From NCBI GenBank assembly GCA_902767395.1, contig CACXHI010000002.1, forward strand, positions 1-8,661: 8,661 nt of DNA, read 5' to 3'. This document shows positions 1 through 5,980 of the stretch, piece after piece. The notes under the pieces are model-generated. The model was not told the DNA's origin. It worked only from the letters and a program-made list of their open reading frames with translations, and did not search any database. Position 1 is the stretch's first letter. Every line of letters begins with the position of its first letter. The position numbers and the translations under genes are program-made. This DNA is from Oscillospiraceae bacterium (GTDB taxonomy: Bacteria > Bacillota > Clostridia > Oscillospirales > Oscillospiraceae).

Positions 1-703
1 CTTTTACTACCTCTTCCAGCACTACGGCTGCAACATGCAGTTCGGCGGCGACGATCAGTGGTCGAATATGCTGGGCGGCACCGAGCTGATCCGCAGGAAG
101 CTGGGCAAGGACGCGCATTGCATGACCATCACCCTGCTGACAGACTCTCAGGGCAAGAAGATGGGCAAAACTGCCGGCAACGCCGTCTGGCTTGACCCGA
201 ACAAGACCAGTCCCTTTGAATTCTACCAGTACTGGCGCAACGTCGGAGATGCCGAGGTGCTTAAGTGCATTCGGATGCTGACCTTCCTGCCGCTGGAGCA
301 GATCGACGAGATGGACAAATGGGAGGGCGAGCAGCTCAACCGTGCCAAGGAGATCCTTGCGTGGGAGCTGACCAAGATGGTCCATGGCGAGGAGGAGGCC
401 GAGAAAGCCCAGACCGCAGCCCGCGCTCTCTTTGCCGGCGGCGCTGACGACTCCAACATGCCCACCACAGAGCTCACACCCGACCAGCTCTCCGACGGCA
501 GGATCGACGTAATCTCCCTGCTGATTGCCTGCAAGCTCACCGCAACCCGATCCGAGGGCAGACGGCTGATTCAAGGCGGCGGCGTCCTTGTGAATGAAGA
601 GAAGATCGAATCCATTGACCGCAGCTTCACACAAGAGGATCTTAAGGCCGGATTGAAGATTCGGAAGGGGAAAAAGGTCTATCATAAGGCAATTCTCGCC
701 TGA
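1..703 (+). CDS. tyrS: Tyrosyl-tRNA synthetase, C-terminal part (5' end outside window)
   Basis: Class I aminoacyl-tRNA synthetase that charges tRNA-Tyr with tyrosine in the cytoplasm. The reading frame is open from base 2, so the first roughly 40% of the protein, including the HIGH motif, lies upstream; about 233 residues are present, against about 400-420 for the family. Directly visible are the active-site stretch QFGGDDQWSNMLGGTELI (bases 38-91), the KMSKS-loop equivalent KMGKT (158-172), which binds ATP, and a C-terminal S4-type RNA-binding domain (about 503-610, with LLIACKLTATRSEGRRLIQGG) that contacts the tRNA. The stop is TGA at 701-703. A gap of 70 bases separates it from the next gene, with no convincing terminator between, so read-through into the DivIVA-like gene is possible. 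The ATG at base 35 is an internal methionine, not the start. Identification is firm; whether this is the only tyrS copy cannot be told. Confidence 0.96.
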   Translation, partial: FYYLFQHYGCNMQFGGDDQWSNMLGGTELIRRKLGKDAHCMTITLLTDSQGKKMGKTAGNAVWLDPNKTSPFEFYQYWRNVGDAEVLKCIRMLTFLPLEQIDEMDKWEGEQLNRAKEILAWELTKMVHGEEEAEKAQTAARALFAGGADDSNMPTTELTPDQLSDGRIDVISLLIACKLTATRSEGRRLIQGGGVLVNEEKIESIDRSFTQEDLKAGLKIRKGKKVYHKAILA

Positions 704-760
704 CACAGACGCAATCGCGCAAGCGAGCAAAATACAAGATTCATTGCTCCAAAAGAGAAA

Positions 761-767
761 AAGGAGG
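761..767 (+). promoter_or_regulatory. Ribosome binding site of the DivIVA-like gene
   Basis: AAGGAGG lies 6 bases before the ATG at 774. It decides the start: the in-frame TTG at 744 would place this sequence inside the coding region and has no comparable site of its own. Confidence 0.85.
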
Positions 768-773
768 CTCACC

Positions 774-1472
774 ATGCCTGAACAGACTACCCAATTTCGT
801 TCTGCGCTGAACGGCTATCATCGGGAGGACGTTGTTGCCTATATTGACCGGATAACCCGCGAGCATGAACAGACCAAGGCACAGCTTGAGGAAACAATCA
901 ACCAGCTTCGTGAAGAGCTGGCCGCTGCAAACGAGGCCCTTGCCGCCGCAGAGGAGGACGTCGAGACCAAGCAGGCGCTGGCCGAGGCGACCGATGTGAT
1001 CACCGATCTGCGGGATCGAAATCAGACCTTGGAGGCGCGCGTCCAGGAGCTGGAGGAAGCGCTGGAGGAAGCAAAGGTCAACTCGGAGCCTGAGACCGTT
1101 ACACCTCCCATTACGCAGGATCTGGAGGAACCGATCCCACCCGTGGCACAGGTGCTTCCCGTCGAGCTGGCGCCGTCCAAGGACTATACCGAGCTGGAGC
1201 TTGCAGCCTACCGCCGCGCAGAGCTGGCCGAGCGCATGGCACGCGAACGGGCCGGAGATGTTTACCGTCAGATTCAGTCTGTTTTCAATCAGGCCAACAC
1301 GAAGCTGGGGACGGGAAAATCTGATCTGGAGCAGCTTACCAAGGCGCTGAGCGCCGACGTCAATCAGCTTCTGATCCTTCTGACCAATTTGAACAATTCG
1401 TACCAGAATGCAGAAACCAGCTTTGCGGAGCTGGGAGAACAGAACCGTAGAATTTTGGAGGGCGAGATATAA
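774..1472 (+). CDS. DivIVA domain-containing coiled-coil protein
   Basis: Predicted cytoplasmic protein of 232 residues. Residues about 7-25 (FRSALNGYHREDVVAYIDR) match the N-terminal DivIVA/GpsB signature, a conserved Phe followed by a GY-x-x-x-x-V-x-x-(F/Y)-(L/I) motif; in this family the segment binds curved or dividing membrane. Residues about 25-100 form an acidic, Leu/Ala/Glu-rich coiled coil. A Pro-rich linker follows (about 103-130), then a second long helical region (about 135-232) with YRRAELAERMARERAGDVY, a pattern I associate with DivIVA-like proteins of Clostridia. No membrane segment or signal peptide is seen. The family organises cell poles and septa or peptidoglycan synthesis, but this divergent member need not be the primary DivIVA. 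The gene ends TAA at 1470-1472, one base before the next start, so the two are almost certainly co-translated. The start is set by the ribosome binding site at 761-767. Confidence 0.85.
   Translation: MPEQTTQFRSALNGYHREDVVAYIDRITREHEQTKAQLEETINQLREELAAANEALAAAEEDVETKQALAEATDVITDLRDRNQTLEARVQELEEALEEAKVNSEPETVTPPITQDLEEPIPPVAQVLPVELAPSKDYTELELAAYRRAELAERMARERAGDVYRQIQSVFNQANTKLGTGKSDLEQLTKALSADVNQLLILLTNLNNSYQNAETSFAELGEQNRRILEGEI
1457..1462 (+). promoter_or_regulatory. Ribosome binding site of pncB
   Basis: GGAGGG, inside the last codons of the DivIVA-like gene, sits 11 bases before the ATG at 1474. It supports that start over the in-frame ATG at 1408, which would overlap the upstream gene by 65 bases. 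Confidence 0.7.
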
Positions 1473-1473
1473 G

Positions 1474-2925
1474 ATGGATCGTAATCGCAATCTGACGATG
1501 CTCTGCGACTTTTATGAGCTGACCATGGCAAACGGCTATTTCCTCTCCGGAAAAAAGGATACGATCTCCTATTTTGACGTGTTTTTCCGTACCATCCCGG
1601 ATCAGGGAGGCTTTGCCATTGCCGCTGGGCTGCAGGAGGTTGTGGAGTATCTGCAAAACCTGCATTTTACCGAAGAGGACGTCGCTTACCTCCGTTCCAA
1701 GAACCTGTTTGACGAGGGCTTTCTGAACTATTTGCGCGACTTTCGCTTCACTGGCGACGTGTGGGCGATTCCCGAGGGGACGCCAATTTTCCCCGGCGAG
1801 CCGATTCTGACCGTTCGTGCGCCGTCGATTGAGGCGCAGTTCATCGAGACCTATGTTCTGCTGGCGCTGAATCACCAGAGCCTGATCGCAACGAAGGCAA
1901 ACCGCATCGTTCGATCCGCTGAGGGGCGCGTAGTGTTGGAGTTCGGTTCTCGCCGCGCACAGGGCGCCAGCGGCGCAATCAACGGCGCTCGCGCCTGTTA
2001 CATCGGCGGCGTACATGGAACGGCCTGCACGATCTCCGACGTGCTCTACGGCGTTCCCGCCGGCGGCACGATGGCCCACTCTTGGGTGCAGATGTTCGAC
2101 TCCCAGTATGAAGCCTTCAAGCGTTACTGCGAGATTTACCCCCACAACGCGACGTTGCTGGTCGATACCTACAACACTCTGAAATCCGGCATTCCCGACG
2201 CGATTCGTGCCTTCAACGAGGTGCTGCGTCCGCAGGGGATTACAAGCTGCGGCATCCGCATTGACTCCGGCGACATGGCCTATCTGACCCGCAAGGCCCG
2301 TGAAATGTTGGATGAGGCAGGCTGGCCCGGCTGCAAAATCTCGGTTTCCAACTCCATGGATGAGTATATCATCAAGGACATTCTGGCGCAGGGTGCGCAG
2401 ATCGATCTCTTCGGCGTGGGCGAGCGCATGATCACCGCGAAGTCCGATCCTGTGTTCGGCGGTGTTTACAAGGTCTGTGCCGTAGAGGATGAAAACGGCG
2501 TCATTATTCCCAAAATCAAGGTCAGCGAAAACGTGGGCAAGATCACGAATCCCCACTATAAGAAGGTTTGGCGCTTCTTCGGGCGTGATACCGGCAAGGC
2601 GATTGCCGACTATATCTCCGTCTACGACGAGACGGTGGACGATTCCGGCGACTTTGAAATCTTTGATCCCGAGGCAACCTGGAAGCGGAAGAACGTCTAC
2701 AACTTTGAAGCAAAGGAGCTTCAGGTTCCGATTTTCCGCCACGGCGAGTTGGTTTACGATCTGCCCGATTTGCAGGCAATTCGCGCCTACTGCGCCCAGC
2801 AGGTCGATACCCTCTGGGACGAGGTGAAGCGCTTCGACAATCCGCATAACTACTATGTCGATCTTTCTCAGAAGCTCTGGGATATCAAACAGGAGATGCT
2901 CCGCGACGCCGGAAAGCAGCTCTGA
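1474..2925 (+). CDS. pncB: Nicotinate phosphoribosyltransferase
   Basis: Converts nicotinate and PRPP, with ATP, to nicotinate mononucleotide, the entry step of the Preiss-Handler NAD salvage pathway; cytoplasmic. It has 483 residues, normal for the bacterial family. It opens with the characteristic LTMLCDFYELTMANGYF segment (residues 7-23). FGSRRAQG is at 157-164, and GTMAHSW carries the His (about residue 202) expected to be the autophosphorylated catalytic residue. The phosphate-binding region follows, with IDSGD at 263-267 and then ISVSNSMDEYII and LFGVGERMITAKSDPVFGGVYK. All these motifs look intact, so the enzyme should be active. The start is one base after the DivIVA-like stop, pointing to one transcript. 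A terminator follows within 10 bases of the TGA. The function of the pairing with a DivIVA-like gene is not obvious. Confidence 0.95.
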   Translation: MDRNRNLTMLCDFYELTMANGYFLSGKKDTISYFDVFFRTIPDQGGFAIAAGLQEVVEYLQNLHFTEEDVAYLRSKNLFDEGFLNYLRDFRFTGDVWAIPEGTPIFPGEPILTVRAPSIEAQFIETYVLLALNHQSLIATKANRIVRSAEGRVVLEFGSRRAQGASGAINGARACYIGGVHGTACTISDVLYGVPAGGTMAHSWVQMFDSQYEAFKRYCEIYPHNATLLVDTYNTLKSGIPDAIRAFNEVLRPQGITSCGIRIDSGDMAYLTRKAREMLDEAGWPGCKISVSNSMDEYIIKDILAQGAQIDLFGVGERMITAKSDPVFGGVYKVCAVEDENGVIIPKIKVSENVGKITNPHYKKVWRFFGRDTGKAIADYISVYDETVDDSGDFEIFDPEATWKRKNVYNFEAKELQVPIFRHGELVYDLPDLQAIRAYCAQQVDTLWDEVKRFDNPHNYYVDLSQKLWDIKQEMLRDAGKQL

Positions 2926-2931
2926 CAGCGA

Positions 2932-2973
2932 CCCTCTCCGCAGTCGATCACGAGTGCAGAGAGGGTTTTTCTT
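2932..2973 (+). terminator. Rho-independent terminator after pncB
   Basis: CCCTCTC (2932-2938) pairs with GAGAGGG (2959-2965). After one mismatch, GCA pairs with TGC inside the stem. TTTTTCTT follows immediately. It ends the tyrS/divIVA-like/pncB block and separates it from the regulator downstream. Confidence 0.85.
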
Positions 2974-3147
2974 CACATGTATGCAAAGCACCGTCAAATC
3001 TGGCATGTACAATTCTCACGAAATCACACAGGCACAGGGCTTGCCCATGTTGGATCGAAGCGGCAAGACAGACCGTGTGAAATACAAACGCACAGCAGAG
3101 TACGCAGGCATTTCCGCTGCAATCGAACACTTTGCAGCCATTTGATT

Positions 3148-3154
3148 GGAGGGG
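3148..3154 (+). promoter_or_regulatory. Ribosome binding site of the TetR-type regulator
   Basis: GGAGGGG lies 5 bases before the ATG at 3160. The frame is open upstream to 2977, but that stretch shows no family similarity, so this site fixes the start. The 186 bases from 2974 to 3159 hold no other gene. I see a TACAAT (3008-3013) that could be a -10 box but no good -35, so no promoter is called. Confidence 0.8.
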
Positions 3155-3159
3155 TCCAC

Positions 3160-3720
3160 ATGGCAGGCTTTATGAAGAAGGAAATCAAAGCGACCTTTCT
3201 GCGGTTGCTGGAAGAGCGGCCATATAATCAAATCACGGTAAAAGAAATCGTCAAAGAATGCGGAATCAATCGAAATTCCTTCTATTATCACTATGCGGAC
3301 CTTCCTGCGTTGGTGGAAGAGATCATTGATGAAGAAATAGGCCGTTTTGTACGGGAGCAAAGCTCGTTTTCCTCCATCGATGAGAGCCTGACGGAAGCGC
3401 TTTCCTTTTTCCGCGAACATAAACGTGCCGCCTATCACGTTTACAACTCAGTCAATCGGGATCTCTTTGACCACTATCTGATGAAGAACTGTGAATCCGT
3501 CAGCATTGGATATGTCAATTCGATTCTGGCGAACACCCCGCTCTCGGAGGAAGACCTCCAGGCAATCATCCACTTCAACGCCTATGTATGCTACGGCGCT
3601 GTGACCAGATGGCTCGACAGCGGCATGACCTATGACATCCATGAGGATTTTCGCCGCATTTTCCAATTGATGATCGAGCCAGCCATGAAGCAGCAGGGCA
3701 TGACGGTAGATCCGTTGTAA
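3160..3720 (+). CDS. TetR/AcrR family transcriptional regulator
   Basis: Predicted DNA-binding repressor of 186 residues, a typical TetR length. The N-terminal helix-turn-helix covers about residues 10-55: ITVKEIVKECGINRNSFYYHY (25-45) holds the turn (ECGIN) and the recognition helix (NRNSFYYHY), followed by the usual D-L-x-x-L-V-E-E-I helix 4. Residues 60-186 are a helical ligand-binding and dimerisation domain with low identity to anything I can name; the FREHKRAAYHVYNS segment resembles the C-terminal domains of Clostridia regulators near export systems. It lies between two terminators, so it is probably a single-gene transcript. The permease gene is next downstream on the same strand. By TetR custom it would repress itself and the adjacent permease/secreted-protein pair and respond to a small ligand, but target and ligand are inference. 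Confidence 0.88.
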   Translation: MAGFMKKEIKATFLRLLEERPYNQITVKEIVKECGINRNSFYYHYADLPALVEEIIDEEIGRFVREQSSFSSIDESLTEALSFFREHKRAAYHVYNSVNRDLFDHYLMKNCESVSIGYVNSILANTPLSEEDLQAIIHFNAYVCYGAVTRWLDSGMTYDIHEDFRRIFQLMIEPAMKQQGMTVDPL

Positions 3721-3741
3721 TTGCTGCCCTTGTCCTCCAAT

Positions 3742-3792
3742 AGTCAAAAACAGTCCCGTGTCTAAAATTTAGACACGGGACTGTTTTTGACT
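3742..3792. terminator. Perfect 51-bp palindrome, probable bidirectional terminator
   Basis: Two 25-base arms (3742-3766 and 3768-3792) around a single central A are perfectly complementary. The GC core is CAGTCCCGTGTC paired with GACACGGGACTG, flanked by an A-run on the left and TTTTT on the right. This is the layout of a terminator that can work in both directions. It ends the regulator transcript 22 bases after the stop codon. It lies only 44 bases before the ribosome binding site of the permease gene, so that gene needs its own promoter in a very short space or depends on read-through. Confidence 0.85.
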
Positions 3793-3836
3793 CTTCATTT
3801 TTTGCAATGGCTGTGTATACTGTGCATGAAGCGATG

Positions 3837-3843
3837 AAAGGAG
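3837..3843 (+). promoter_or_regulatory. Ribosome binding site of the MMPL permease
   Basis: AAAGGAG lies 11 bases before the ATG at 3855. It favours this start over the in-frame ATGs at 3807 and 3834, which lack a comparable site. Starting at 3855 also gives a normal short basic N-terminus before the first membrane helix. Confidence 0.65.
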
Positions 3844-3854
3844 TGCGTTTCGCA

Positions 3855-5933
3855 ATGAAGCTTGCGAGAAAGATCGTTCAGCTGCGGGTGCCGCTGCTGG
3901 TACTCGCAATTTTGCTGCTCATTCCGTCCGTATTCGGAATGGTGAACACAAGGATCAATTATGACATGTTGACCTATCTGCCTGAGGATATGGAAACGGT
4001 TGTAGGGCAAAATGCGTTGATGGAGGATTTCGGCAAGGGCGCCTTTTCTTTGATTGTCATAGAAAATATGCAGCCGACGGAGGTTTCCAAACTTCGTCGG
4101 AGCATTGAGAGCGTCAACCATGTGGACTCCGTAATCTGGTATGACAGTTTGATGGACGTGTCGATTCCCATGGAGATGCTGCCCGAGAAGGTTTACAGGA
4201 TTTTCAATGAGGGAGACGCCACCTTGATGGCGGTCTTTTTTGACAGCTCCACTTCCGCCGATGTCACCATAGACGCCATATCGGAGATCCGGGTAATCTG
4301 CGGGAAGCAGTGCTTCGTCGCCGGAATGTCTGCACTGGTGCTGGATCTGAAGAATCTGTGCGAGAGAGAAGAACCCGTTTATGTGGCGCTGGCTGTCGTA
4401 CTGGCTGCGGCTGCGATGACGCTTCTGCTCAACAGTTGGCTTGCCCCGCTGGTCTTTCTGGTCAGCATTGGTATGACGGTATTGCTGAACCTTGGAACCA
4501 ATGTGTTTCTGGGAGAGATTTCTTACATCACAAAGGCTCTGGCGGCCGTTTTGCAGTTGGCCGTTACCATGGACTATTCTATTTTCCTGTGGCACAGCTA
4601 TAACGAACAACTGCAAAGTCACGCGGAGGATCACAGAGAGGCAATGGCCTGCGCGATTCATCAGACCTTCACCAGCGTTGTGGGCAGCTCCGTCACGACA
4701 GTTGCCGGCTTCGTTGCCCTTTGCTTTATGTCCTTCACCATGGGACGGGATCTTGGCATCGTGATGGCAAAGGGCGTCATCCTCGGCGTCCTCGGCTGCG
4801 TGAGCGTTCTTCCGGCCATGATTCTGCTGCTCGATAAGCCGCTGCAGAAGACAAAGCATCGCAGCTTGATTCCAAATATGACAAAAGCTTCAAAGGGACT
4901 GCTGAGAATTGCACCCGTACTTCTTGTGCTGTTCGTTCTGAGCGCGATTCCCGCATGGTACGGCTATCAGAAAACCGACGATGAGGTTTACTACGATATG
5001 GGCGAGTGTCTGCCGGAGGATATGGAATACGTCATCGCCAACTCGAAGCTTCGTGATCGGTTCGATATTGCCTCCACCCACATGATTCTGGCGGATGCAT
5101 CGACGCCGGAGAAGGATCTGCGCGCCATGTGCCGCGAGATGGAAACGATTGAGGGCGTAAAAACAGTGTTCGGTCTGGAAACGCTGATGGGTGAGGACGT
5201 TCCACTGGAGATTGTCCCGAACCGCCTGCGACAGATCATGGAGAGCGATCACTGGAAGCTCCTGCTGGTCATCTCGGAATACAGAGCGGCAAGCGACGAG
5301 GTCAACGCGCAGATTACCGCACTCAACAGCGTTCTGAAGAAATACGACGAGGGCGGAATGCTCATCGGTGAGGCTCCGTGTATGAAGGATTTGATTGAAA
5401 CGACCGACCGCGACTTCTCCGTGGTGAACACCGTCTCGGTCGTGCTGGTCTTCCTCATCATCTTCTTCGTGGAAAAGAGCGTCACCCTGCCCGTCCTGTT
5501 GATTGCGGTGATTGAGGTTGGAATTTTTATCAATTTGGGCCTGCCGCATTATCTGGGCAGTACGCTTCCCTTTATCGCTCCCATAGCCATCTCCACAATC
5601 CAACTCGGCGCAACGGTGGACTACGCGATTCTGATGACGACCCGCTACAAAAAAGAGCGGATTACAGGGGCAGATCGGAAGGAAGCGGTTCTGACTGCGC
5701 TCTCTACCTCGATCCCATCCATTCTTGTTTCCGGAATGGGCTTGTTCGCAGCGACCTTCGGCGTTGCGGTTTACTCGAATATTGATATTGTCAGCTCCAT
5801 GTGTATGCTCATGGCCCGTGGCGCGCTGATCAGCGCGATCTGCGTGATTCTTGTTTTGCCTGCGCTTCTGCTGATTTTTGATCGGCTGATCTGCGCGACA
5901 ACCCTCGGAATGCGGAATTTGAACCGGAAATAA
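3855..5933 (+). CDS. MMPL/RND-superfamily permease
   Basis: Integral membrane transporter of 692 residues, probably proton-driven and exporting a lipid, cell-wall component or drug-like compound; the substrate is unknown. About 12 membrane helices can be read. Helix 1 is near 12-30, an outside domain spans about 31-172, helices 2-6 lie between about 175 and 327, helix 7 is near 350-370, a second outside domain spans about 371-520, and helices 8-12 run from about 522 to 680. The two halves are homologous. Each carries an Asp-Tyr pair in its fourth helix: VTMDYSIFL (D240-Y241) and ATVDYAILM (D589-Y590). These match the proton-relay Asp-Tyr pairs known in mycobacterial MmpL3. Each outside domain begins with a LPEDME motif. 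The protein looks complete and functional. It is followed after 47 bases by the gene for a secreted Leu-x-x-Gly repeat protein, very likely in the same transcript and system. The TetR-type gene upstream is the likely regulator. A start at 3807 (708 residues) is possible but weaker. Confidence 0.9.
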   Translation: MKLARKIVQLRVPLLVLAILLLIPSVFGMVNTRINYDMLTYLPEDMETVVGQNALMEDFGKGAFSLIVIENMQPTEVSKLRRSIESVNHVDSVIWYDSLMDVSIPMEMLPEKVYRIFNEGDATLMAVFFDSSTSADVTIDAISEIRVICGKQCFVAGMSALVLDLKNLCEREEPVYVALAVVLAAAAMTLLLNSWLAPLVFLVSIGMTVLLNLGTNVFLGEISYITKALAAVLQLAVTMDYSIFLWHSYNEQLQSHAEDHREAMACAIHQTFTSVVGSSVTTVAGFVALCFMSFTMGRDLGIVMAKGVILGVLGCVSVLPAMILLLDKPLQKTKHRSLIPNMTKASKGLLRIAPVLLVLFVLSAIPAWYGYQKTDDEVYYDMGECLPEDMEYVIANSKLRDRFDIASTHMILADASTPEKDLRAMCREMETIEGVKTVFGLETLMGEDVPLEIVPNRLRQIMESDHWKLLLVISEYRAASDEVNAQITALNSVLKKYDEGGMLIGEAPCMKDLIETTDRDFSVVNTVSVVLVFLIIFFVEKSVTLPVLLIAVIEVGIFINLGLPHYLGSTLPFIAPIAISTIQLGATVDYAILMTTRYKKERITGADRKEAVLTALSTSIPSILVSGMGLFAATFGVAVYSNIDIVSSMCMLMARGALISAICVILVLPALLLIFDRLICATTLGMRNLNRK

Positions 5934-5934
5934 C

Positions 5935-5950
5935 CGTTCCAGCCGGAACG
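5935..5950 (+). other. Short hairpin between permease and secreted-protein genes
   Basis: CGTTCC (5935-5940), loop AGCC, GGAACG (5945-5950): a 6-bp stem directly after the permease stop codon. No T-run follows, so it is not a terminator. It could protect or process the mRNA between the two genes, or be chance. Confidence 0.3.
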
Positions 5951-5964
5951 ATCAAGAAAGCTCA

Positions 5965-5972
5965 TAAGGAGG
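5965..5972 (+). promoter_or_regulatory. Strong ribosome binding site of the secreted repeat protein
   Basis: TAAGGAGG lies 8 bases before the ATG at 5981. This near-perfect site suggests high translation. It favours 5981 over the in-frame ATG three codons later. Confidence 0.85.
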
Positions 5973-5980
5973 CTATTGGT

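Noticed and set aside
158..172. KMGKT instead of KMSKS in tyrosyl-tRNA synthetase
   Set aside because: Gly and Thr variants of this loop (such as KFGKT) are normal in bacterial TyrRS, so it is not a defect.
744..773. TTG start for the DivIVA-like protein
   Set aside because: It would place the AAGGAGG site inside the coding sequence and add a basic ten-residue tail before the conserved N-terminal motif.
1360..3012. Long open frame on the - strand (550 codons) opposite pncB
   Set aside because: It lies entirely over clear coding sequence, gives a Cys/His/Arg/Leu-rich protein with no recognisable motif, and arises from codon bias of the + strand genes. Similar antisense frames lie opposite the permease and the secreted protein.
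2977..3159. Upstream in-frame extension of the TetR-type regulator
   Set aside because: The extra 61 residues are basic and lack family similarity. A strong ribosome binding site at 3148-3154 supports the ATG at 3160.
3816..3821. TATACT as a -10 promoter box for the permease
   Set aside because: No acceptable -35 lies 16-18 bases upstream; the TTGACT at 3787-3792 is 23 bases away and part of the terminator palindrome.
3807..3854. Longer start of the MMPL permease at ATG 3807
   Set aside because: No ribosome binding site precedes 3807 and it would begin 14 bases after a terminator. AAAGGAG at 3837-3843 fits 3855 better. Not fully excluded.
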